Below are positions 35,101-47,246 of a stretch of DNA of 64,000 nucleotides, one piece after another; within the stretch, counting starts at the first letter, position 1; every line of letters begins with the position of its first letter. The notes under the pieces are model-generated. The model saw nothing but the letters and a program-made list of their open reading frames with translations. It was not told the DNA's origin and ran no database searches. A program made the translations under genes and the position numbers. The DNA lies in assembly GCA_002270565.1 (NCBI GenBank), contig NQMI01000172.1, forward strand, positions 26,736-90,735, given 5' to 3'. The stretch is from Stenocarpella maydis. Its lineage: Eukaryota; Ascomycota; Sordariomycetes; Diaporthales; Diaporthaceae.

Positions 35101-35443
35101 TCACGATTCGCTTTCTTTTTGCGCCAGGTGCACAGTACTCTCTAGTCTAGTCTGCTCTACTCTACAAGCTGCCCTTCCCTGCTTGGTAAGCGGCTATCGC
35201 CCAAAAAAAGAGGATATCCGAGTCCACCAAGTGGGAACGCTTGCGTGCTCTTGCCTATTCGAATCCTAGAGCATCAGACCCATGCCGCGCGCGCAGCTCA
35301 GCCCCAGGCTCAGATGATAAAGCGAGACGCCGTTGCACATTGCACCGACAATCCGGCATCCAAAACCCTCATTTTCTAATTTCCCTACAATTGTACTGTC
35401 CGGTCTAAGAGACGAGCCTGGACAAGGTCTCGTCTGCTTCAAG
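32130..35443. other. Long divergent intergenic region (CAC2 / ABC transporter)
   Basis: About 3.3 kb between divergent genes. It contains GGTGGT-type runs near 32170-32200, three GGCTGGCA units at 32617-32640, a GATT run at 32758-32773 and an AC run near 33166-33182. No gene is supported; frames such as 33215-33553 lack conserved features. Pyrimidine-rich sequence before 35444 is probably the ABC transporter leader. Confidence 0.5.
32617..32640. repeat. GGCTGGCA x3 tandem repeat
   Basis: Three perfect 8-bp copies occur about 500 bases upstream of the CAC2 start codon. Similar GGCAGGCTGG strings occur near 11880-11905. Confidence 0.8.
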
Positions 35444-38400
35444 ATGCACCATAATTCTATGGTACCGGCTGTTGCTACCGGCCTCGGAATTATCCTGCTG
35501 CTGTCAACCCCCGCCGTCTTAACCTTCATACTGCAGCTCACAGCTCGCCAGCCCAGGCAAGACACATACGAGGACAAAGATGGGAAGGCCACCCCAGAAT
35601 CCATCGCGGCTTATTCGGCCAAACTCCCAAAGACCCTTGTTGTGCTTTTTGCCACTTTTACTTGCGGCACAGGCATCGCCACGGCCGTTCTTGCTACTCT
35701 TCACATCGGCCAGGACGGTCTCTTCGTTGAGAATTGGCTGAGTGGAGGTGCTTCGGTGAGCAAGAACAACATTCCTCGTGGCTGGCCGGCCACCCCGGCC
35801 CCTACATAAATTGTGTTCTGCGAGTTCAGTACTGACTAATTCCGTCCAAAGATTCTTCTCTTGTTCCAGGCTGTTTCTATAGCTTCCTGTAGAAAGACAG
35901 TCCAAGCCTACAACCTGGGCCTCTACTCGTTCCTTTCCTGCCTTGTTCTGGCCGTCATCCTACTCGTGCAGGGTACGTTGGTTTTCGAGAAGCTGTTGGC
36001 CCACTATCCGGTCCACTTCGCCCTGCGGATCGTGGAGATTGTCGCAACTCTTGGTCTGGCGGCCGTCAGCCTGTGTATTCCTCGACGGCCCGAAGTTTTC
36101 GACGAAGATGGGAGGCCCATCGACAGGATGTACACCTCTACTGCCCTCGACCGCTTTACCTGGGGCTGGCCGTCGTACCTGCTGAAGATGGCCAGTAAGC
36201 AGAACCAGCTCGATCTCGACGATTTGCCGAGGCCCGACCACTACACGCGGGCTGCCGAGCTATCTGCCGACTGGAAGAAGCGCGCCTCGAAACGGCAACT
36301 CTGGATAGCCATTATTCTTGCCCACAAGATGGCTCTCGCCAAGCAGTGGCTCCTGACGCTCATAACATCTTTCCTCAACTTTGGGCCTCAGTGGGTGATC
36401 CTGCAGCTCCTCCGGATCCTGGAAAATAGGGGAAGTCAAGAGAACTACTCACTGAGTGTGTACATGTGGGTATTGTGGCTTGGAATCGTGATTATCGCCC
36501 AAGCTTGGACCGAGAGCCACGTGTTTTGGCTCTCGTTTGCGGAGCTGGCTATTCCTGTCCGGGGGCAGGTCAGCGCCTTGATATTCGAGAAGAGCATGCG
36601 GAAGAAGGACGTTAAAGGGAGTGGAAGATCGAGCAACAAGAAGCCCTCCGAGACCACCGAGGCCACGGGCACCAATGTCGCTGCCGAAAACCCCGAGACT
36701 GTCGTCGCAGGAACCGCTCCCGAATCGACGGCCCCAGATCGGCCAGAAGTCCCCGAAACAGAGGAAGACGAAGCCGAGACTCTGAAGAAGAGCAAGCAAG
36801 CTGTGGTCAACCTGATTGGTGTCGATGCCAAACGCGTGTCAGACTTCATGTCCTTCCAAAACCTTTTCCCGGGCAGTCTGTTCAAACTCCTTGTCTCGCT
36901 GGCCTTCCTCGTCTCATTGCTTGGCTGGCAAGCCCTTCTTGCCGGTTTCTCGACTATGGTCGCCATCATGCCGGTCAACATATACTTCTCAAAGCGCTAT
37001 GCCGCAGCTCAAGACCAACTAATGAAGGTGCGAGATGAAAAGCTATCTATCGTCAATGAAGCCCTCCAAGGCATCCGACAAATCAAATTCTCTGCCCTCG
37101 AGACGGAGTGGGAAAGAAAGATTTCTGCCGTCCGAGAAAAGGAACTCAAATCCGTGTGGGACGTGTTTGCCAACGATACAGCCTTACTTGGCTGCTGGGT
37201 CACCAGTCCGATTGCCTTAGCAGCTGCCTCCTTAGCCGTCTATGCCGCATTGTATGGCACCCTCCTACCTTCTGTGGCCTTTGTCAGTCTTGGCGTCTTC
37301 AGAGCTCTTGAGGTGACGCTCTCCATCATCCCTGAGCTGACCACTGACGTCCTGGATGCCTGGACTTCTGTCAAGCGTATCGAGGAATACTTGGACTCGC
37401 CCGAGATCGAAAGCACTTCAAAGGAAGCCGATGAGGTCACTTTCGATAGTGTGTCTATCGCGTGGCCAGCAGATGAAAAACTAGACGAGGACGAAAGATT
37501 CGTGCTCCGAGATGTCACCGTAACATTCCCAAAGGGCGAGCTTAGTGTGATATCCGGCAAGACGGGGACAGGCAAGTCCTTGATGCTTGCTGCGATCCTT
37601 GGAGAGGTCGACATCCTCTCTGGAAGCATCTCGCTGCCCAAGCCACCCGCTTTTGAGGACCGCAAGGACAACAAAGCCACAAAGTCGAATTGGATCATAC
37701 CCGAGGCCATCGCATATGTCGCGCAAATCCCCTGGATTGAAAATGCTAGCATCCGAGACAATATCGAATTTGGGTTGCCTCATGATGAAGAGAGGTATCA
37801 GAAGACCCTCGAGGTGTGCGCGCTGAAGAAAGACTTGGAAATGCTCTCGGACGGCGAGAGGACCGAAATAGGTGCGAATGGCATCAACCTTAGCGGCGGA
37901 CAGAAGTGGCGTGTGACCCTGGCGAGGGCAATGTACTCGAGAGCAGGGATCCTGGTGCTTGACGATATCTTCTCGGCTGTGGATGCCCACGTCGGTCGCC
38001 ACATCTTCGAGCAATGTCTCACGGGGGATCTTGCAGCTGGACGCACACGGATCCTTGTCACTCACCACGTCGCGCTTTGCCAGGACAAGACCAAGTACCT
38101 TGTCGAACTCGGCGATGGAAAAGTATTGCACGCTGGTCTCTTGTCAGAACTCGAAAATGATGGGACCCTTGCCCTTATCAAGAGCCACGAGCAGACCGAA
38201 GAGGAGATCCGTGAGGATGAAAATGCTACTGCGGTCAACTCGCACGAGCCATCTGATGAGGGTTCTGAGGACGAGGAGGCCAACGGGAATACGTTGAAGA
38301 AGATATTGTCCAAGCAGAACAATGACCCTCGTAAGTTCGTTGAGGACGAGAAGCGTGAGCAGGGCGCTATCAAGACACACGTGTACGGTGTCTATCTGAA

Positions 38401-40385
38401 GGACTCTGGTGGTTTCTGGTTCTGGGGCACGTGTTTTTCGATCTTCCTGTTCACCCAGGCCCTGGCATTGGGACGGAGCTGGTGGCTACGGATCTGGACC
38501 GGCAGCTACCAGGAAGAGTCTGTCAACGCATTCCACGTGAATGCCTCCAAGGACCACGGCTACGCATATGCTCTCTCCCTGCAGCAGGCCGTTGACGTGC
38601 ACCCCCACGCCCGCATCCCAGCTTCTGCCCAGACTGCTGCCGGACAGCATGAGCTCAGCTTCTACCTCGGGATCTACGTTGCACTCGCCATGTCCACAGC
38701 AATTTTCGCCACTTTAAAATTCTACTACACTTATACCGGCTCCATCCGGGCGTCGCGCCAGCTCTTCGCCAAGCTCAACTTTGTCATCTTACGCGCGCCG
38801 CTCCGCTGGCTGGACACCGTCCCTGTGGGCCGCATCCTCAACCGTTTCACGGCTGATTTCCACATCATCGACTCGCAGCTCGCCAACTCGATATCCTTCG
38901 GCGGCAGCTCGCTGCTCCAGCTGATTGGAGTCGTCGTGGCGTCGCTCTTCGTGTCGCCCTACCTTGTCCTGTTTGCGTTTGTGCTCTTGCTTGCCTGCCT
39001 GCGCTTCGCATTGCTGTATCTAGACGGCGCAAGACCCGTCAAGAGGCTTGAGAGCAATGCGAAGTCGCCAGTCTTCGAGCAGTTTGGCTCAGCCCTGACC
39101 GGCGTGGCTACCATCCGGGGTTTCAACAAAGCACAAACTTATATCGAGAGGATGTTCAAGAAGATAGATGACTACGATACCGCTACCTGGCACTTGTGGC
39201 TGTTCAACAGGTGGATGGGCTGGCGGATGGCGCTTGTTGGCTCAATGTTCGCAGTCATCGTCTCGCTCTTGATACTGCTGACGCCTGGGATCGACGCCGC
39301 TCTGGCTGGCTTTGCCTTGGCCTTTGCGCTGGAGTTTTCCAACTGCGTCGTCTGGACCATCCGGCTATATGCGAACCTGGAGTTGAACATGAATGCTGCA
39401 GAGAGAATCGTCGAGTATACCGAGCTCCCGACCGAGACTCTCGAAGGGTCCAGCCCGCCTGCTGCCTGGCCCACCGGAGGCAGTATTGAGGTTGACGATC
39501 TTGTGGTTGGATACGCACCGGACCTCCCGCCTGTACTCAAGGGCCTGAGCTTCAGCGTCAAGACAAATGAGAGGATTGGTGTTGTCGGACGAACAGGTGC
39601 AGGCAAGAGTTCCCTGACCCTGGCGCTGTTCCGCTTCCTTGAGGCCAGGTCAGGGACCATTCACATCGATGGGCTGGACATTTCGAAGATCAAACTTCAT
39701 GATCTGCGGTCGCGCCTGGCCATCATCCCCCAGGTGAGTGACACACACACACACATGAAGTGTGATTTCCCCGTTATACGCCGCCGCCCAAAGTGTGCTA
39801 ACCTCGGCCACTCAGGACCCCGTGCTCTTCTCCGGCACCGTCCGCTCCAACCTAGACCCCTTCAAGCAGCATACCGACGCCGAGCTCCGCGACTCACTGG
39901 AGCGCGTCCACCTCATCAGCGGCACGGGCGGCACCGCGACGCCCGTCGCGTCCTCATCCGCCGACACCCCCAGCAGCAACGTCAACTCCAACGTCTTCAA
40001 CGACCTCACGTCCCCCATCTCGGAGGGCGGCCTGAACCTCTCGCAGGGCCAGCGCCAGCTTCTCTGCCTGGCGCGTGCCATCGTCGCCCGCCCGCGCGTC
40101 ATGGTCCTCGACGAGGCGACGAGCGCCGTTGACATGTCCACCGATACCCTGATCCAGCGGTCTATCCGCGAGGAGTTCACGGACGCCACCCTCATCGTGA
40201 TCGCCCACAGGCTGTCGACCATTGCCGACTTTGACAGGATCCTCGTCCTGGGCGACGGCCGCGTCGCCGAGTACGGCTCGCCGAGGGAGCTGTGGGAGCG
40301 GGACGGGGGAAATGGCGTCTTCCGGGGCATGTGTGAGGAGAGCGGGGAGAAGGACAGGCTGAGGCGGATCGTCTTTGGGGAATAG
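35444..40385 (+). CDS. ABCC-type (MRP/Ybt1-like) full ABC transporter
   Basis: Predicted 1581-residue ATP-driven exporter. Exons are 35444..35755, 35870..39733 and 39816..40385; introns of 114 and 82 nt are phase 0, and the second begins with an AC run. The layout is TMD0-TMD1-NBD1-TMD2-NBD2. NBD1 has Walker A GKTGTGKS (about 667), signature LSGGQ (about 778) and a degenerate Walker B ILVLDD in place of Asp-Glu. NBD2 has Walker A GRTGAGKS (about 1343), signature LSQGQ (about 1467) and Walker B VMVLDEA with DTLIQ after it. An asymmetric NBD1 is normal for ABCC proteins. A charged ~70-residue insert in TMD1 and the [14 protein letters not shown] motif match fungal vacuolar Ybt1/Nft1-type members. 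These usually move conjugates, bile-acid-like anions or metabolites; the substrate here is unknown. Confidence 0.92.
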
Positions 40386-41860
40386 ATCTGTTGGGACGGG
40401 GCATAGTTGGTCGATCTCGCTCAGTCTGTTCAATACTTTCTTGGATAAAAGTTTGCATGTATTTCCCGGGCACAAATCAAGTGCCTTTTCCCTGGCGATC
40501 TTCCGCAGTCACTATTTTTCCTTGGCAAGAGTGACCAGTCTCGAGATATAAAAGACGGAATCCAAAGCCGGAGATCTGGACCAGCCATACACCCAGGTAT
40601 CCAAATATGAGATGTCTAGATTGTGCTTCAGCCCATCGAGTAGCATGAACGCGTCCCCCACAACTGTTTTAAATCACGAACCTCTCCTATTTGGGTGCGA
40701 GGTGTCACTTGAGCACACAACGGATACCTAGAAGGCTGCTCCTCTACCCTGCCCGTTGGTGAAGCAGAACTTCCAGCGGCAACTCATCTCTGTCACGTCG
40801 AACAGGGCATATCACAGCAATCACGGGCATATTTTACAAGATTGTATCTGTTTTTGTGGGTTTCTACTTGGTTTTCTGAATGTCGATTCGTGATCCGTCA
40901 TCGTCAACGTCGGTGGCTATAAGTACAATAGATGCAGACAGACACATACAGTAAGCCCAACCGACGACTTGGTGGGCTAAGAAGAGGGGGATTCAAATAA
41001 AAGGGGGATGGTACGTTCCTGTCCAAATATCCGCGAGCCTCCTAATAATACTGGGCGGATTGAGATACACAAACAAATTCCCTTGCAGGCAGATCCATCA
41101 TCGTTGAGCATCCTCCCCCCGGTTCAACAGCCGGGGAATTTGGTGCCTGTCGTAGCCAACAGGAAGAGAGAAGAAAAGAATCGAGATTTTGAGAATAGGC
41201 GTGGTCAAGTCCGAGTCGAATGCGTTGCAGCCGTCGTGCTGCTTGTCTGCCCCCAACGCCTGTGTAATGCCTGTCCGGAGCCGCAGCTCGCATGAACCAT
41301 CCGCCCTTGAACGCCTTGCTTTGATGTGGCCTTCATGATTTGTGACGGAGAGAGAATCAGAAATTAAAGTGATTAAGCGGAGGAGGCTTGCAGCCAACTC
41401 AAGAGAAAGGACAATGAAACTTTGAAAACGAGCGAAACAAGGTGAGAAACTGATTGCGTCCACATGTTGATGGTACCATGTGTACCGTGCTGGATCGGAT
41501 TGAATCGGATTTTCTTGAGCAGAAAGATGAAGTTCTTCGTCTGCTGCGTCTTTCCGAGCCAGTTACAAAGAGAATCTTCGAGGTACCGGTTCGTACCCCA
41601 GACAAGGTGAAATGAGTGCGTCTGAGCAGTTGGAAAATTGGAGGAGTTTTGGGGTTTTCCGGTGGCAGCAGCAATTGAAACGAAGGATTGTGTCGTCAAT
41701 CGGATCGTAAATCGCAGCCGAAAGCAGACAGGCGGATCCTAAGTGTCCCGCAAGCCAGAAGAAAGGCAGGCAAATACCGTGCTCTAGCCGCGTGTCTGTC
41801 AAGTGCCTCGTTGCGCGCCTCGTTCCCGTAATCGTCATCCACGGCTCGAGGCGCAGGGTC
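40386..41860. other. Convergent intergenic region
   Basis: About 1.5 kb, AT-richer than the flanking genes, between the ABC transporter and the minus-strand membrane protein. Several short frames are present on the minus strand (for example 41373-41699), but none shows conserved features. Confidence 0.5.
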
Positions 41861-44800
41861 TCAGTGGGGCAGCGCGTACTTGATGACAACAAAGACGATG
41901 ATTCCAATAACAAAGAAGGAGGCAATTATTGCTTCGAGCATCAGAAATCGCCTCTGTTTTCTGCTGAAACGGTCGACCTCGCTGTGGGTGTGCCAGGATA
42001 GCGCGCTGTTGAAGCCGCCAAAGAGGGCGATGGGCGAAACGAAAGGCAGCAGTGAAAGCAGTGCAACAACAAGAAAGAATGAACGTCTCTTAGCCTGGGC
42101 ATTTTCGGAAAGCCAGGTCTCGGTGTCGTGAGCGCCTCGGTGAACTGCACCGCGCTCCATGGGGCCAGAACCGTTGTAACTTCGCCCGGTGATGCGTTGC
42201 AGAGACCTATCTGTGGAGTGCTGAGCTGCATTGCGGCTGTGAAGTCGATCCCAAGGGTAAAGGCGCGGGGGCGGATAGAAATAGCGGTGCTGCGTGCCGT
42301 CTGGCCGGCGGATTGTGGTGATTGTCAGGTCAGATCCAGTGGTGGTGCTGATGATAGTTGGATGGGTAGCGTCACCAACGAGGAGGGCTTCTTGTGCGGT
42401 TAGCCAAATCTGTTTCTGAGGTTATGCATCGATTTCTTGATTTTAACTGTGGACAGTCTTACCGTTAGCATCGTTCTCTTCAGGTCCTGAAAGAGGACTG
42501 GAGGCTTGGGCAAACCCACGAGATACGAAACGAGACACGCTGCGAGCCCTGGGCGTCACGGCAGTAGCTGGAGTCTCGACCTGAGAGCCGAACTGGCTTG
42601 CATTAGTATTGTAGCTGGCGTTCCTCATCCAGTCGAGGCGCTCGCGGCCAGTCAGGGTCTGGTCCTCTTTGCCGCTTGCACGGCGAACGGCCTGCCTCTG
42701 CTGTGCGACTTCGAGCGGGATCAACTCGAACTGACTGGAGTCCATCAGGCTGACGGATGCGCTCGACTCGACGCTGTCACCACGGTTGCGATTGTCAAGG
42801 TGGGCTTGTGGCATTCTTGCGGGGGTGGAGAGGTCAGTCACAGGGGTCATAATCTGGTTTGGCCCACTATGGAACGGGCGCTGGTGGCTCGAGGAAACAG
42901 GCTGGAAGCTCCGCTGTTGATTCCGGCCAGGTCTGGTCGGGAGGTCCCAGCGTTTGTCGGGAGTGTTCTCCTGTGTGGTCTCGGTTTGAGAGGCGATGGG
43001 CTGCAACTCGTGGAGAGAGCTGTCGTCCGACTCGAGCTCGGTGAAGGGGTGACGGGGCGGAAGGCCGTGGTGGAGCGTAAAGTCGCGAAACGGTGACCTC
43101 GTGATGTTTTCTCTGAGAAATGGGTCCCAAATTTCCTGCGGGGCCCTTGGACCGAAGGACTGGGATCGGTTTTGATCAGGACTGCGGCTGGCTGGGAATA
43201 CCGGGGCGACAGGTCTTGAAGTATCCTGGAACAGCCCATTCACTCTATGGTATCTCTGTTCAGGGACAAAGACTGGCAGCGGAGCCTGGTTGATGTTGTG
43301 TTTTCGATACCGAAGGTCCTGGGGTGTGTTGTTTCCTGGTGGGTGAACAATTCGAGGCTGCGTGTCGAGTGGACTGCCAGACTGTAACCCGCCTCCTGGG
43401 GGGCCTCTGGGAGAGCTTCGGGGGCCAGGGTTGGCCAAAGGCGCATCTGAAGGAGCTTCTCGGTCAGAGTAGTTCGCGATGGAGCTGCCACACTGCCTGA
43501 ACCCATTCGAGCCGAACTGCGAGTTGTTGAAAGTCATGCCGTCACCCCCACCCACCTCAGCAAAAGACCATCCCCCATGACCAGAATACTCAGTCTCCTA
43601 TCCTTCAGTATTTCCAGTCGGGAGCTGTCCCTGCTTCTCGCACCCACGCAGTCCCTCCAGCACCAGCCTCGGCGTGGTCCCCTTGACATTGACATCTCCT
43701 TCTTTTGTGTTCCGCCTCTGGTAGGACCGAGATCTCCCCCTGACAGGCACCCTAACGACATCAGGGCTTCCTACAGTCCATTCAGGATTGATTGCACTTG
43801 GCTCAAAGAAGCCTTGGCCTTTCTGGCTTTGTGCATCATTGCCCACAGCTGCACGCTGCGGCAGGCGGAGTGGCGAGACCTGGTCGTCCGCCCCCATTGA
43901 GTTCACTCCAGGCGAGGAGGGCCCTTTGTTCAGAGAGTCACGGGTAGGTTTCAGAGGAGAACCATCTGGTGAGCAGAGGATAGCTGTGCTTGCACGCTCG
44001 ACGCCACTGACTTTGTGCAGATAAGCGGATACCTCTCGCTCTCGTGAGGGGCGCAGGAACACGCTGTCATAGTGGAACGGGTCCTCTTCTGAGTAATCTG
44101 TCATTCCACCACCAAAGGCAGAAGAACAGCAGCTGCTGGTCAAGCTGTCTGTTCGTTTCTCTCTTCGTCTCGCAGAGTGCATGCGAGCAGGTGGGGGGAG
44201 CAGTTTGGGGACCTGGCTCTCATCTGACAGGGCTCCAAAGTCCGAACCAAGACCAATGCCAGAACCAACTCCAAGATCACTGCCGACGTGAGATCGACCA
44301 TTATCATTGCCACCGCAAAGTGAGGTTGACCCCGGAGAAGGACACTCCGGTACCGGCGACACATTTACAACCCGCAGCACGGTCTCAGACGCTTTCAGTC
44401 TTGTGGCACGAAAGGGATTGCTGGGATGAAATGGAGGATCCTCTGGAAGAGCATCCTGGGGTGGCGACCCAATCCCACCCTCAGTGACGCGGCCAAGCAA
44501 GATGTTTCCTCCGTCTTCTCCGTTGGGCCAATCTCCGTCCGCCGGAGACGGGCGAAGGCGAAATTTGGACTCCACGGCAGAAGGTTCCTGGGCCGCCTGG
44601 CCGTGGCCTCCAATGGTGTGGTCGAGTTTGCCTCTGGGAGAGTAGGGCGGCGGTTGGTTTGATGCATACGCCTCCGCGAACGCTTGAGCCTCTGTGAATC
44701 GTGTTGGTGGAGTCCGCGACAGCTCATCTGCATCCTGCCAGGCAGCCGGTGCTGTCTTCGAAGTCGGGGGGACAGTGAGGCCGTTTCTCTCTTGTGGCTC

Positions 44801-45223
44801 AAGATCGGGCTGTTTCTGAACGAGCAATGGTGAAGGAAGATGGGCTGGCTCATCGACGGTGCAATTGGCTGCAGCACTCGCACTACGGCCCAGTGCGCGG
44901 GTTTTCGGGTGGCCACCGGTGGTGTAGTTGGCTCTCGCATCGGACGCGGAGAGGTGGTGCATGTCCCTGAGGATGGTGTCGACCTCAGTGCCGCTGTTTG
45001 TGGTCTCGTCGCCGATGCTGTTGGGATTGCCACTTGGTTGCGGGCGAGCTATGCGCGAGTGTGCTTCCTCAAGGCTTCCGAAGAGCTGGCGTGCTTGGTG
45101 GCTGGAGAAAACAGAGGAAGTGCCGGTCGACTCGTCACCCTGATCCGAGCACGGCTGGTCCGGCTGCGGCTTGGGGAAGGAGCCATCGTCTCCGCCTGCC
45201 AGTTGTTGCCGGCTTTGCTCCAT
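41861..45223 (-). CDS. Large disordered protein with C-terminal membrane hairpin, unknown function
   Basis: I do not recognise a named family. My model (minus) joins 43648..45223, 42463..43446 and 41861..42300, giving 999 residues with agreeing phases. About 850 residues are low-complexity and rich in Ser, Pro, Asp and Gly. A folded-looking tail follows: GTQHRYFYPPPRLYPWDRLHS, an amphipathic linker, and two hydrophobic spans (SFFLVVALLSLLPFVSPIALF and AIIASFFVIGIIVFVVIKY). The spans are separated by HTHSEVDRFSRKQRR, and the protein ends KYALPH. This looks like a tail-anchored hairpin with a long cytoplasmic region. The first intron (43447..43647; GTGGGT donor, CTGAC branch, TTCAG acceptor) is uncertain. 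Without it the same frame runs on but contains TAG at 43598-43600. The second intron (42301..42462; GTAAGA to GCCAG) could have another acceptor. Confidence 0.6.
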
Positions 45224-47246
45224 GGCAGCACTTCGCAACGGTTCTCACCTGCTTTAGTTTCGGAATGAGTATGGTTCAGTTTCGAAATGATTATGGTTCA
45301 GCTGGGGGGTTGAGCATGGGCATACGCTGACGCTCTTCATACGCGCCAGGTGGGCGCGATATGTGGGCGCGATCGACGCGACCGACGGGGGCGATCGATG
45401 GGCGAGATGGAACTGGGCAGCCAAGTGGACCAAGGGAAGAGATTGAGAGAGAGCAAAGAAAAGGTGGATGAGGGAAGAGAGGGAAGCGATAGATGCGAGT
45501 AGGGTAAATTGGTTGTGGGCTACGTTCAGGAGGATGTTGCAGATATGTGTGAAGGTGGGTGTGATGGGTGTGATGGGTGTGATGGGTGTGATGGGTGTGA
45601 TGGGTGTGATGGGTGTGGAGGGAGTGGGAGAGTAGGTAAACAGGGTGAAGTACCTTGGAGGAGCGTGCCTACGCGTCTATCACGCGTTGAGGGGAAGGGC
45701 GCTCCTGTTTAAACAGGACGGTCAGCGGGGTTGGATGCAAATCCAGGACAGCCAAACCCCATAGTCAGGTTCTATATCGACGTACCTGGTTATGGTCAGA
45801 TATGGCGAGGGCACAGGTGGTGATGAGGGAGGGAGCCGGTTGGATCAGCAGGTGCCTTCAGAATGAGTCTTTGCATTCCTCGAGACATACATCGAGAAGC
45901 GCCTCAAGCAGCCAACACACAGAGACACTCGAGGCTTATTTGATCACTGGGCAGAAAACCAACAAGGACGACTTCAGGAGTTTCCCCTTTCATTCACGTC
46001 GACCAGCCCTGATTACTCTCTCTGGAGAGGACTCCCACCTGAAGTCTAACTGGGTGGCTTACAGGTCAGACTGCAGAGTATACACACAATTGTGATACAT
46101 TGTTTGCGATCCCATATCCTTGATATCTTCCTGATATGACCCGGCGGTAGCAGCCAAGATCAGCTGAGAGTGTCTGTTGTCAACTGGTGTCTGCAGTAGT
46201 TGCGTTAGCTTCAGTAAGACCACAACAGGTGAGCAGTTGACACGGTATCTCTAAACAAGCCAGCAAACCGTTCACAACTTTAGGCTCCATTCTCGTGAGA
46301 TCTATATGCCAATGTAACCAGAGGCTATTGGCTTGTGGACTTCCAAGTCATCCCTTCTAGTTGCACCTTTGCAACAGCCAGCCAACATGCCTTGGACTCC
46401 TCATCAGCCAGGCCTTGGGTGGATATACAAAGAAGAGACTGTGCCAAGCAAGTCACCTGTAGAAGTCCCAGCAGTGAAGTCTGCTTGGCAGTCGGTGCCA
46501 ATGACAGTGGGATGAGGATGCAGATGAACATGGGTGATGTGGACAGTTGGCATCAACTCAGGTAGGCCATCCATCACACAGCATGGTGCGGTCTATTTCA
46601 AAGCATGCGGATCTCATGACTCGGGCCCTGAAAAGACGGACAAATGGGCCTGTTTGTGCTGCAACTAAGCGAAGCATATGGAGTGAGGTTGAAAAGCGGC
46701 TCTGTGAACCAACCACAGCAGGGGTCCGTCCTTCTTTGGCGTCGAGCACTGCTGGAGCCTGAACCCCGCCCTCGCTTATCGTATATCGAGCCTGAGTACA
46801 CTAATCTGTACACTAGGGGCCCATTGGCTTTCCCTGCCGTTGCCATTGTGGCAAGACCAGGGGGGTAAGAGGGTGGATATGGTGGGGTAAGGTTGTGGTT
46901 AGGGGGGTGGGGCCCCTTTGCAAGACTGATTGTCTGTCTGATTCACTTGCTCGGGACAACAGTCGTGCTTCCCGCATCTCCAGCTCCAAGCTTCGTCTTC
47001 TTCATCTTCGTTGTTTGTTTTTGCTTTTCTCACAGAGGCCAGAGTCTATTCCACTCAAGGTTTCCATCACCCTGCCATGTGATGATCTGGGAGCACTAAT
47101 CGCACACTCCACAGCATTACCAGCATACCTTTCTGTCCAGAGGGGTCCGTCTCTTGTCTGTCCCCCATACCCCCGTTTCCGGATCTGGACTGGGCCTCGA
47201 CACCGCGGAATACCCGGAAGGACACCATCCCCAAGCACTCGCTCAG
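45224..47246. other. Divergent intergenic region
   Basis: About 2 kb between divergent genes. It starts with GATCGAYGCG-type runs (45350-45410), then a 9-bp tandem repeat at 45557-45619. The rest is ordinary spacer. The sequence just before 47247 is pyrimidine-rich and likely the leader of the F-box gene. Confidence 0.5.
45557..45619. repeat. GGGTGTGAT 9-bp minisatellite, 7 units
   Basis: Six perfect copies and one variant last copy (GGGTGTGGA) lie in tandem about 335 bases upstream of the minus-strand gene that starts at 45223. It is probably length-polymorphic. The open frame through it, encoding CDG repeats, is an artefact. Confidence 0.9.

Noticed and set aside
45509..45712. Frame encoding CDG repeats
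   Set aside because: It comes from the 9-bp minisatellite and has no conserved flanks.
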